Shown piece by piece: positions 1 through 7,377 of a DNA stretch of 64,000 nucleotides. Origin of the DNA: Vibrio halioticoli NBRC 102217 (GTDB taxonomy: Bacteria > Pseudomonadota > Gammaproteobacteria > Enterobacterales > Vibrionaceae); NCBI RefSeq assembly GCF_000496695.1, contig NZ_BAUJ01000014.1:62001-126000 (forward strand), read 5' to 3'. The first letter of the stretch is position 1. Each line of letters begins with the position of its first letter. The notes beneath the pieces were generated by a model, which saw only the letters and a program-made list of their open reading frames with translations, made no database searches and had not been told where the DNA came from. A program made the position numbers and the translations under genes.

Positions 1-876
1 ATCGCTATTGATGCCTACATAGCGGGCAACGATTCGCGCTTTTGCCATGTGAAAATCCAGTACTGGAGCATGCGGCTTAGAAGGGTATGCGTCAGCACGA
101 GCACGAGTATCAGTAATACGGTCTTCGGGTAATGGGTGAGTCAGCAGCATTGGCGGCGGCTTGCTCGCATAACGATATTGATCGGCTAAGCGTCCAAAGA
201 AATGCGGCATCGCATGCGGATCATAGCCTGTTTTGATCAAGGTGCTCATGCCCACTCGATCCGCTTCTTTCTCATTACTGCGGGTATAGTTGATGGCACT
301 TTGCATTGCGCCTGCTTGCGTGGCAGTTATAGCCGCGATTCCCGCTTCTGGGGCGGCAATCGCCAATAAAATAGAACCGGCTAATGCGGCGATCGTTACT
401 GGCGTTTTACGCGCTTGATCTTCCATGCGCCTTGCCAAGTGGCGCTGAGTAACGTGGGCAATTTCGTGGGCAACCACAGAGGCAAGTTCGCCTTCAGTGT
501 TAGCGTGTAAAAATAGACCAGTATGCAAAGCAACGTGTCCGCCAAAAAAGGCAAAGGCGTTAATGTTTCGGTCACGAATCAAAAAAAACTTAAAAGGCGT
601 TTTTACATCAGAGGCATTGGCGACGAGTCGATAGCCTAAACTTGAAACATATTCACTTAAAACGGGATCACTGACGATGGGCTGACTGGCTCTAAGGATA
701 CGCATATAAGCGTCGCCATAATTGCGTTCTTGATCTATGGTCAGGGTCGCACCAGCGGTTGTGCCGATATCGGGCAAGTCTGTTGAGTTGGCAAGACTAG
801 GGGCGCTAAAGCATAAAGATGCACTTAATAGCGTGGCTAATATCGATACTTTGCGTTTTAAATTAGTGGCAGTCAT
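1..876 (-). CDS. bepA: Beta-barrel assembly-enhancing protease BepA (YfgC), M48 metallopeptidase, cut by left edge
   Basis: The reverse strand reads an open frame of 292 codons that leaves the window at base 1, so only the N-terminal part is present. It starts with a signal peptide (hydrophobic run ending near ALAN-like SLANS at about residues 11-31), followed by the M48 zinc site VVAHEIAHVTQRH and the downstream third ligand region NEKEADRVG. This is the layout of BepA, a periplasmic protease and chaperone that helps assemble or degrade LptD and other outer-membrane barrel proteins. The C-terminal TPR region lies outside the window. Its neighbour perM sits beside bepA in E. coli as well. The start ATG at 874-876 is the first codon of the signal peptide. 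Confidence 0.9.
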   Translation of the reverse strand, partial: MTATNLKRKVSILATLLSASLCFSAPSLANSTDLPDIGTTAGATLTIDQERNYGDAYMRILRASQPIVSDPVLSEYVSSLGYRLVANASDVKTPFKFFLIRDRNINAFAFFGGHVALHTGLFLHANTEGELASVVAHEIAHVTQRHLARRMEDQARKTPVTIAALAGSILLAIAAPEAGIAAITATQAGAMQSAINYTRSNEKEADRVGMSTLIKTGYDPHAMPHFFGRLADQYRYASKPPPMLLTHPLPEDRITDTRARADAYPSKPHAPVLDFHMAKARIVARYVGINSD

Positions 877-1079
877 TGTTTAATTAACGTGAGATCCGAT
901 TTCCATTTTAAAGAGGGCTGTCTAATGGTAAGACCCTATTGAGTCCATTTGGTTTCTTGATAAGAGCAAAATGACACTTGTTAACAACTTAGTCACTAGG
1001 TTAACACGGGATAATAGTGGTTTTGAACTAAAAAAGATTTACAATAGGCGTATTTAGAATAAATAGAACTCGTTCAACT

Positions 1080-1301
1080 ATGTCAGTCGAAATCATTGAT
1101 CTTACTGAAGAACGATGTCCTATGACTTTGTTGCTGGCTAAGCGTGCAAGTAGGGCATTATCAACGTCTCAAAGCCTCACTTTTTTAGTGCTAGATTTAG
1201 TCTCCATCAAAGATATGAAAGCTTACTTTTTACATCACGGTATGTTGGTGGATGTAAAGCAAGGTGCTGATTTTTATTCCTTAACCATAACCAAAGGGTA
1301 A
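1080..1301 (+). CDS. TusA/SirA-like sulfurtransferase family protein
   Basis: A 73-residue protein with the TusA-family fold. The conserved Cys-Pro pair sits in ERCPM at residues 11-15, where the cysteine would carry the persulfide in sulfur relay. TusA proper is about 81 residues, so this is a short relative, and its target is not known from sequence. It lies 8 bases upstream of the PerM-like permease on the same strand, so the two are probably co-transcribed. It is distinct from the tRNA-thiolation tusA gene, which usually stands elsewhere. Family assignment is firm from the CP motif and length; the physiological role is open. Confidence 0.75.
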   Translation: MSVEIIDLTEERCPMTLLLAKRASRALSTSQSLTFLVLDLVSIKDMKAYFLHHGMLVDVKQGADFYSLTITKG

Positions 1302-1309
1302 CTCTTACT

Positions 1310-2404
1310 ATGCTTGATATGATGAAGCAATGGTATAAACGCAGATTCTCTGATCCTCACGCCGTTAGCTTAGTGACCATCATTCTATTTGGATTTATCA
1401 CCATCTATTTTTTTGGGCATCTTATTGCCCCGCTGCTGGTTGCTATCGTATTAGCCTACCTTTTAGAGTGGCCTGTGGTGCAGTTAGTTCGCATTGGCGT
1501 TCCTAGAACTATTGCCGTTATTTTGGTGTTATTTCTCTTTGTTGGCTTAGTGCTTGTTGCATTTATTGGCATAGTGCCAACCATCTGGCAACAAATTGGT
1601 AATTTCTTCAATGATGTGCCAAACATGTATCGTCAGTTGCAAGATTTTATTAACTCAATTCCCGAACGTTTTCCTGAATTTGCTACCGTCACTAACGCTG
1701 AGTTTATGTTTGCCGACATGAAAAATAAATTCGTTGGGCTGGGTGAAAGCGCAGTAAAAGGCTCATTAGCATCTTTGGTGAGTTTGGCTACGGTTGGGGT
1801 TTACCTTATTTTGGTACCGCTGCTTATCTTTTTCTTGCTTAAAGACAAAGAGCAAATGTTAAGTATGCTCAGCGGTATATTGCCAAAAAACCGTAATCTT
1901 GCTTATCAGGTATGGCATGAAATGAACGGTCAAATCTCTAATTATATCCGCGGTAAAGTGGTGGAGATTGTCATCGTCGGCAGTGCCAGTTACATTACCT
2001 TTGCCATATTAGATTTGCGCTATTCGGTGTTGCTCGCGGTTGCCGTTGGCTTATCGGTGTTAATTCCCTACATTGGCGCCGCTGCTGTCACTATCCCTGT
2101 GGCAATTGTAGGGCTGTTCCAATGGGGACTTGCTCCGCAGTTCTATTATCTTTTAATCGCTTACGGCATTATTCAGGCGCTTGATGGCAATGTACTCGTA
2201 CCTGTACTTTTCTCTGAGGCGGTCAACCTGCATCCGGTTGCCATTATTATTGCGGTATTGGTCTTTGGTGGATTATGGGGCTTTTGGGGGATATTCTTCG
2301 CCATCCCACTTGCCACGTTAGTGAAAGCGGTAGTCAATGCCTTTACTCACCCTGACTTAGACGCTTTGCAAGACCAGCAAAAAGTACAAGAGTCACAGCA
2401 ATAG
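1310..2404 (+). CDS. perM: PerM/AI-2E family inner-membrane permease
   Basis: A 364-residue polytopic membrane protein of the AI-2E transporter family (formerly UPF0118). Hydrophobic segments occur at about residues 18-50, 60-90, 150-180, 210-275 and 285-345, with a long soluble stretch at about 95-150, as usual for the family. The C-terminal region has the family signature around IQALDGNVLVPVLF. The substrate is not established; some members export small molecules or act as ion antiporters. The position next to bepA and near bcp-gcvR-dapA matches perM in E. coli, which supports the symbol. Confidence 0.85.
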   Translation: MLDMMKQWYKRRFSDPHAVSLVTIILFGFITIYFFGHLIAPLLVAIVLAYLLEWPVVQLVRIGVPRTIAVILVLFLFVGLVLVAFIGIVPTIWQQIGNFFNDVPNMYRQLQDFINSIPERFPEFATVTNAEFMFADMKNKFVGLGESAVKGSLASLVSLATVGVYLILVPLLIFFLLKDKEQMLSMLSGILPKNRNLAYQVWHEMNGQISNYIRGKVVEIVIVGSASYITFAILDLRYSVLLAVAVGLSVLIPYIGAAAVTIPVAIVGLFQWGLAPQFYYLLIAYGIIQALDGNVLVPVLFSEAVNLHPVAIIIAVLVFGGLWGFWGIFFAIPLATLVKAVVNAFTHPDLDALQDQQKVQESQQ

Positions 2405-2428
2405 TATTTAGCACATATAGCAAAAACG

Positions 2429-2464
2429 AAAAAGCCAGTCGCTTAAATGAGACTGGCTTTTGAT
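2429..2464. terminator. Bidirectional intrinsic terminator between perM and bcp
   Basis: Ten-base inverted repeat AAAGCCAGTC / GACTGGCTTT with an eight-to-ten-base loop, flanked by A and T runs. It lies between two convergent genes and can serve both strands. Confidence 0.85.
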
Positions 2465-2498
2465 TTTTATGTCTGTCGTTATTATTCGCAGGCAGTCA

Positions 2499-2966
2499 TT
2501 AAGCTTGGTTTAAATAATCCAACACCACTTCATGGTGCGTTTTAGTCTTAAACTTGTTGAATACGTGTTCAATCACGCCTTCTTCATTGATCAAAAAGCT
2601 GATGCGGTGCAGGCCGTCATACACTTTGCCCATGAATTTCTTTTCTCCCCAAACGCCAAAGGCTTCGGCTGCAGAGTGATCTTCATCGGATAACAGCGTG
2701 AAGTTTAAGCTATCGCGTTCAATGAATTTACCTAAGCGTTTTACTGGATCAATACTGACACCGAGCACCACGACATTGTGTGCTTCAAGCTCGGCTTTCA
2801 CATCACGTAAACCTTGCGCTTGCACGGTGCAACCTGGAGTCATTGCTTTTGGGTAAAAGTAAAACAGAACTTTTTGCCCTTTTAGGTCTTTTAGAGAGAC
2901 TGAATTGCCATCCTGATCGAGTAGAGTGACATCAGGTGCGGGTGTGCCTGCCGTTAATGTTTGCAT
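2499..2966 (-). CDS. bcp: Thioredoxin-dependent peroxiredoxin Bcp
   Basis: A 155-residue peroxiredoxin of the Bcp/PrxQ class that reduces hydroperoxides in the cytoplasm. The peroxidatic cysteine is C46 in the motif PKAMTPGC. In E. coli a resolving cysteine follows five residues later; here that position reads Q (CTVQAQGLRD), and no second cysteine exists in the protein, so it should act as a 1-Cys enzyme. I place the start at 2964-2966 because it gives the family N-terminus MQTLTAGTPAPD and is preceded by AAGGA; upstream in-frame starts would run into gcvR. It lies 16 bases downstream of gcvR, as in E. coli, and probably shares its transcript. Confidence 0.93.
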   Translation of the reverse strand: MQTLTAGTPAPDVTLLDQDGNSVSLKDLKGQKVLFYFYPKAMTPGCTVQAQGLRDVKAELEAHNVVVLGVSIDPVKRLGKFIERDSLNFTLLSDEDHSAAEAFGVWGEKKFMGKVYDGLHRISFLINEEGVIEHVFNKFKTKTHHEVVLDYLNQA

Positions 2967-2982
2967 TGAAAGTCCTTGAACA

Positions 2983-3510
2983 TTATCCATTATTGATGAA
3001 ATTAAGAGTCCCTTGCACATTGAGCGATTCACAAAATGTGGCAAAGTCTTCTTGTAACTGCATTAAATTATACTCATCTGACAACGATGCGCTCAATGCA
3101 ATTTGAAACTTATCTTTGTTTTCTCCGCTGAGCATTTTGGCACTTAACGAGTTAATCCCAATCTCTTTACTGGCAAAGAAAAAGGTCACTTGTTCTGTCA
3201 GGCCAATTCTATCTTGTGCTTGAATATGCGCTTCAATGGTAAATTTGGGTGCCAATTCGGTATGTGGCGAAGTACGTTTTACCATGGTCAGTAAATCATG
3301 TTGCGCCCCAAGTTGGGGAAGAGAATGCTCAACGCGAGTGGCTTGAGAAAGTGTGCTTGAAGTTAGCATGATTAACGTAAAATCGTTACCCAATATTGCA
3401 ATACGGGTATCAATGATATTACAGCCAAGTTCAGAAATAAGATGGATGATTTTGTTGCCAATACCCGGGCGATCTGTACCAACGGCAGTGATAATTAAAT
3501 GCTGCGCCAT
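2983..3510 (-). CDS. gcvR: Glycine cleavage system transcriptional repressor GcvR
   Basis: A 175-residue protein with two ACT domains, about residues 4-75 and 90-170, each opening with the typical pattern (VGTDRPGIGNKI and AQDRIGLTEQVT). GcvR binds glycine and holds GcvA in a repressing state on the gcv operon; it has no DNA-binding domain of its own. Its position between bcp and divergent dapA matches E. coli. The start is the only ATG in the correct place and gives the family N-terminus MAQHLIITAVG. Confidence 0.9.
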   Translation of the reverse strand: MAQHLIITAVGTDRPGIGNKIIHLISELGCNIIDTRIAILGNDFTLIMLTSSTLSQATRVEHSLPQLGAQHDLLTMVKRTSPHTELAPKFTIEAHIQAQDRIGLTEQVTFFFASKEIGINSLSAKMLSGENKDKFQIALSASLSDEYNLMQLQEDFATFCESLNVQGTLNFINNG

Positions 3511-3742
3511 AATAGTATCCTTTGACTGACGAATTTTAATAGTCTACACGCAATCATTTGTTTTGGTGCCGGTAAATGTTGGAAACTTTAACTGAATTAA
3601 CATATCGGCTTTGATGAACGTCGATCCTGTCAACTTGAATGCAAATAATTGGTAAAAACTTGACGCCAGTGCCTATATCCGCTTGTGTTTTCTAATCTCA
3701 ATCAAGTACCATGCGATATTAATGAAATTTAGGGAGTGAGTC

Positions 3743-4621
3743 ATGTTTTCGGGAAGTATTGTTGCTTTGATAACGCCTTTCAATACAGATGATGAAGTAG
3801 ATTACCAAAGTCTTAAGAACTTAGTTGAGTTCCATGTTGATGCGGGTACATCTGCAATTGTCGCAGTAGGCACTACAGGTGAGTCGGCAACGCTTACCGT
3901 TGAAGAACATGTGAAGGTCGTCGGCAAGATAGTCGAATTTGCTAACGGTCGCATTCCTGTTATTGCGGGCACAGGTGCAAATGCAACTCATGAAGCCATC
4001 ACATTTAGCCGTTTGCTAAATGATTCTGGCATTGCAGGATGCTTGAGCGTGACACCGTACTACAATAAGCCAACCCAAGAAGGCATTTATCAACACTTTG
4101 TTGAAATTTCAAAGGTGAGCGCTGTACCTATCATCCTTTACAATGTGCCAAGCCGTACCGGTGTAGATATGCTTCCAGAAACGGTAGCTCGTCTGTCTAA
4201 AATAGATAATATCGTAGCGTTAAAAGACGCAACGGGCGATTTATCACGAGTGGCAAAACACAAAGAACTTTGTGGCGATGATTTTGTCTTACTGAGTGGT
4301 GATGACGCTACAGGTCTCGAATTTGTGAAGCTGGGTGGTAAAGGTGTGATTTCTGTGACCAACAATCTTGCGCCAAAAGATATGGCTGATATGTTTAGCC
4401 TAGCAGCGGAAGGCAAGTACGCTGAAGCCGAAATTATCAATGAACGATTAATGGGCTTACATCATGGGTTATTTGTTGAATCTAGCCCAACGCCTGTTAA
4501 ATGGGCAGCGCAACAATTGCATCTTGTTGGAAACAGCGCATTGCGTTTACCTATGATGCCATTGTCAGAAGCAGGCCAAGAAGTAGTAAACGCTGCACTT
4601 GACCAAGCTGGCATTCGTTAA
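3743..4621 (+). CDS. dapA: 4-hydroxy-tetrahydrodipicolinate synthase
   Basis: A 292-residue TIM-barrel enzyme that condenses pyruvate with aspartate semialdehyde in the first step committed to lysine and diaminopimelate. Visible active-site residues are K161 (Schiff base, ALKDATGD), Y133 in [10 protein letters not shown]44/T45 in GTTGES and Y107. Length is normal. A good Shine-Dalgarno (AGGGAG) stands just before the ATG. It is followed 54 bases later by the BamC lipoprotein gene, the same pair as dapA-bamC in E. coli, and the two are likely one operon. Confidence 0.97.
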   Translation: MFSGSIVALITPFNTDDEVDYQSLKNLVEFHVDAGTSAIVAVGTTGESATLTVEEHVKVVGKIVEFANGRIPVIAGTGANATHEAITFSRLLNDSGIAGCLSVTPYYNKPTQEGIYQHFVEISKVSAVPIILYNVPSRTGVDMLPETVARLSKIDNIVALKDATGDLSRVAKHKELCGDDFVLLSGDDATGLEFVKLGGKGVISVTNNLAPKDMADMFSLAAEGKYAEAEIINERLMGLHHGLFVESSPTPVKWAAQQLHLVGNSALRLPMMPLSEAGQEVVNAALDQAGIR

Positions 4622-4675
4622 ACCTAATTATCTACGATTCGAACCTCAATCAGGTGCTAAGGATCAGGAGTCTCA

Positions 4676-5728
4676 ATGAAGTTTGTTAATCAGCTAGTGC
4701 TTAGTACACTGGCTGTCGCTATTTTAAGTGGTTGTGCTGGTAGCGCAGCGGAGCGTCGTCAAGCAAAAGACGACTTTAAATACCTTGAAGCTGAACCTCG
4801 CCCTGATCTTGTATCAGCGCAAGATCAGCAGCTTGAGTTTTATCCTGACTATAATATCCCGAGTGGGGATTATGTCGGTGGTATTGGCAAACAGGTAGAT
4901 ATTCGCCCGCCACAACAGGTTCTAGAACTGATTCCTGGTGCTCGTACTGAGCAAGTTGATGGGGTAGTGACCTTATGGTTACTGACCAAAGACGAGCGCG
5001 ATAAAGTATGGCAAACAGCGCAAGATATGATGGATTCTCGTGATATCAAACGCCTAGTCTCTACTGACGACAGCATTGAAACAGATTGGATCGTTTGGGA
5101 AGAAGAAGACGAAGAGGAAACGCTAAGCAGCCGTTACCTTATCGAACGCTTTGAAGAAAACTCTCGCTTTGGATTTCGCATTAGCTTAATTGCGTGGAGA
5201 GAAGGTGGTGAAGAGCAAGAAGTTAGCTTGACCAACAAAGAACGTTATAACACCTTTATGACTAATTTAGTGATGTCTCGTTACGACCAAGTGGTTCGTG
5301 ATGAAGCCGCTAAGAAAGCGTTGGAACTGGTGAAGATCATTCCTTTGAGCATGGGACAAGATCGTAGCGGTCTGCCTATTATTATTGCGCGCGCACCTTA
5401 CAATGTCTTCTGGCAACGTATCCCAGAGCTATTGCCAACCATGGGCTTTAGCATGGATGAGCGTAATCAATCTCAAGGCACAATCAAAACATCTTTTGCT
5501 CAGCCAAATGACGATTTCTGGCAAAGCATCGGCATGAAGCCACTAAGCTACGACTCACAAACATACACCTTCTTGTTAGGTGATTTAGGTAACCGAACTT
5601 CGATTAACATTACCAATGAAGCTGGAAAACCAGTGACAGAAGAGATGCTAAAAGAAATGCTACCTGTATTAGCTAAGATGATGGAACAAACTAGCGCAGC
5701 TAAAGACGGCGAAGCTGACGAAGAGTAG
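4676..5728 (+). CDS. bamC: Outer membrane assembly lipoprotein BamC (NlpB)
   Basis: A 350-residue lipoprotein. The signal peptide ends in the lipobox LSGC with the lipidated cysteine at residue 20. An extended linker follows (about 21-90), which in BamC binds BamD, then two helix-grip domains (about 95-210 and 220-340). BamC is an accessory subunit of the BAM complex that inserts beta-barrel proteins. The acidic tail (DGEADEE) is notable but within family variation. It sits directly behind dapA and ahead of a clear terminator. Confidence 0.93.
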   Translation: MKFVNQLVLSTLAVAILSGCAGSAAERRQAKDDFKYLEAEPRPDLVSAQDQQLEFYPDYNIPSGDYVGGIGKQVDIRPPQQVLELIPGARTEQVDGVVTLWLLTKDERDKVWQTAQDMMDSRDIKRLVSTDDSIETDWIVWEEEDEEETLSSRYLIERFEENSRFGFRISLIAWREGGEEQEVSLTNKERYNTFMTNLVMSRYDQVVRDEAAKKALELVKIIPLSMGQDRSGLPIIIARAPYNVFWQRIPELLPTMGFSMDERNQSQGTIKTSFAQPNDDFWQSIGMKPLSYDSQTYTFLLGDLGNRTSINITNEAGKPVTEEMLKEMLPVLAKMMEQTSAAKDGEADEE

Positions 5729-5750
5729 TGAATACTTTTTAATGAATAGC

Positions 5751-5781
5751 AAAAGGAGCACTCAATGGGTGCTCCTTTTTT
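5751..5781 (+). terminator. Intrinsic terminator after bamC
   Basis: Inverted repeat AAAGGAGCAC / GTGCTCCTTT with a seven-base loop and a run of six T. Confidence 0.9.
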
Positions 5782-5879
5782 GTTATTTATGTTAATGCAA
5801 AATAGACGGACATAGATATTGTCGATAAAATACGCACTCGCGGCTGCACATTCATTTCAGTCAACTATAGAGACCCCCA

Positions 5880-6311
5880 ATGATTGTAGAAAATGTGCTT
5901 CCTGAAAATTATGCAGAAATGCTTAATGTTTGGGAAAATTCAGTCCGAGCAACTCATGACTTCATAACAGAAGACGATATTGAGTTTTTTAAACCCATTA
6001 TCATTGAGCAGGCGTTTCCTGCTGTCACGTTACAATGTGTGAAAAATGCAAGTGGCTCAATTCAAGGCTTCGTAGGTACCTACGAGTCTAAGATTGAAAT
6101 GCTTTTCATCCTAAACGAGGCAAGAGGGCAAGGCATAGGTAAGGTACTACTGCAACACGCAATAGAGCAGTTAGGCGCAACCAAAGTCGATGTAAACGAA
6201 CAAAACCCACAGGCAGTAGGCTTCTACCAGCATATGGGTTTTAACGTCGTTTCACGCTCACCCCTTGATGGCATGGGAAAACCTTTTCCAATTCTGCATA
6301 TGACTCTTTAA
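5880..6311 (+). CDS. GNAT family N-acetyltransferase, YjaB-like
   Basis: A 143-residue single-domain acetyltransferase. The acetyl-CoA binding motif A reads ARGQGIGKVLLQ (about residues 81-92), and the C-terminal part has VNEQNPQAVGFYQHMGF followed by GKPFPILHM, a pattern shared with E. coli YjaB. The acceptor substrate is unknown. It lies after the bamC terminator and has its own terminator, so it is a single-gene unit. In E. coli nothing similar stands here; it probably belongs to the accessory insertion that continues to about 8.7 kb. Confidence 0.82.
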   Translation: MIVENVLPENYAEMLNVWENSVRATHDFITEDDIEFFKPIIIEQAFPAVTLQCVKNASGSIQGFVGTYESKIEMLFILNEARGQGIGKVLLQHAIEQLGATKVDVNEQNPQAVGFYQHMGFNVVSRSPLDGMGKPFPILHMTL

Positions 6312-6343
6312 AGCTCGGTTTGTCGTAACCAAGTTTGTTAGAA

Positions 6344-6376
6344 GAAACGCCCAAAGCTAATAACTTTGGGCGTTTC
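6344..6376 (+). terminator. Hairpin after the acetyltransferase gene
   Basis: A perfect 13-base inverted repeat, GAAACGCCCAAAG / CTTTGGGCGTTTC, around a seven-base loop. The T run is weak, so it may be a terminator or an mRNA-protecting stem. Confidence 0.7.
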
Positions 6377-6735
6377 CGTATGTGCGGGTGTTGTATTGTG
6401 GCTTTTTTGAGTCCAAGTAGTTTTGCCGACCTTTCTTCATATCCAGTGGTCCAGTTATATGGTCGAACTTGTTAATTTACTCACAGATGAAGTGAATGAA
6501 GTATTTAGTCCAATATGAGTAGGTTTTTTCTTTGTGTTTATTCCGTTTATTAGGTTTGAGTTTGGAGAATGGCTTATTTTGTTGAGGGGGAAAGTTTGTT
6601 TTTATATAAAGGCTGAATGTAAGATGTGATGCATGTTCTTTATATATCAGCGGTTTATGGTAGATTTAATGCCGGTTAGGCAAGCAGAAAACGAGCGAAC
6701 CTGTTATTTAGAATGCTATGTGATTCGGAGGATAT
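6377..6735. other. AT-rich intergenic stretch without a convincing gene
   Basis: About 360 bases with low GC and only very short open frames. The last 10 bases hold the ribosome binding site GGAGG for the next gene. I see no repeat, RNA gene or recognisable gene remnant, though the base composition matches the downstream accessory genes. Confidence 0.5.
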
Positions 6736-7263
6736 GTGGAAATACCTAAAAGAAATGATCCATCAGATTTTAAAGATGAAGACTTCGAGGATTACTATGC
6801 TCGTTTTCCCACAGAATTAGATCACATACCTCAAGATGTTGTTAAAAATTGGATGTGGTATCACAACGAACAGGTTGTAGAATTTTCAAAGCTTTATAAT
6901 TTTAAAAAGTGGAATTTTGAACTACGAGACTTTGACAATAATGAAGTTATGACAATTAAGCACTTTGATTATGATTTAAAGTTGTTGGATGGCAAAGGTC
7001 AAGAGTTCTTGAAGGGGCTCTTAAATGAGCATGAGGCTGCAAAGTTCATGTTTGAAAATGGTACCTCTCCTTGCCCAATCATCGTTGCTAAAGATGCAAG
7101 TAAGCATATTCATCACATTCGTAACGAGGGTAACTTTATGCTCGAGCCATATCAATTAATTGAAGGTAACCGAAGATTGGCATACCTTCGAGCTATGATA
7201 AGAAAGTCTTACCCAAAACTTAAGGCGTCTCACAATGTATGGGTTGTCACGATCGGAGAATAA
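6736..7263 (+). CDS. Hypothetical protein with ParB/sulfiredoxin-like motif
   Basis: A 175-residue protein that I do not recognise as a named family. The C-terminal half has PIIVAKDAS (114-122), then YQLIEGNRRLAYLRAM (139-154), the pattern seen around the catalytic or nucleotide-binding loop of ParB/Srx-superfamily domains (G-x-R-R-x-x-A). The N-terminal half is acidic and rich in aromatic residues, with no transmembrane segment. There is no helix-turn-helix, so it is not a plasmid-type ParB. The start is GTG at 6736, chosen for the GGAGG four to five bases upstream. Codon and base usage is more AT-rich than the flanking core genes, which suggests acquisition. A KAP-type NTPase follows 114 bases downstream, but co-function is only inferred. 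Confidence 0.7.
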   Translation: MEIPKRNDPSDFKDEDFEDYYARFPTELDHIPQDVVKNWMWYHNEQVVEFSKLYNFKKWNFELRDFDNNEVMTIKHFDYDLKLLDGKGQEFLKGLLNEHEAAKFMFENGTSPCPIIVAKDASKHIHHIRNEGNFMLEPYQLIEGNRRLAYLRAMIRKSYPKLKASHNVWVVTIGE

Positions 7264-7352
7264 ATCACTTCAAGTGGGATTTATAAACGCGCGTCGAACT
7301 CGCTTCACTCAGCCATCGCGCACGTTCATTCATCTCTTAAGTGGGTGTTATA
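7264..7352. repeat. attC-like imperfect palindrome
   Basis: Between the two accessory genes lies a spaced imperfect inverted repeat. The arms pair as CACTTCAAGTGGG... with ...CTTAAGTGGGTGTTAT, and inner arms AAACGCGCGTCG with ATCGCGCACGTT, around the loop CGCTTCACTCAGCC. This order (long bulged arms, GC-rich inner stem, a 3' end in GTGTTAT) resembles integron cassette attC sites of vibrios. The core boxes do not fit the consensus RYYYAAC / GTTRRRY exactly, so it may be a decayed attC or another vibrio repeat. Confidence 0.4.
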
Positions 7353-7377
7353 TTTTTAAATCAAGATTGAGGATGCG

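Noticed and set aside
6657..6749. 30-codon ORF overlapping the start of the ParB-like gene
   Set aside because: No ribosome binding site, no recognisable sequence, and it competes with a better-supported start.
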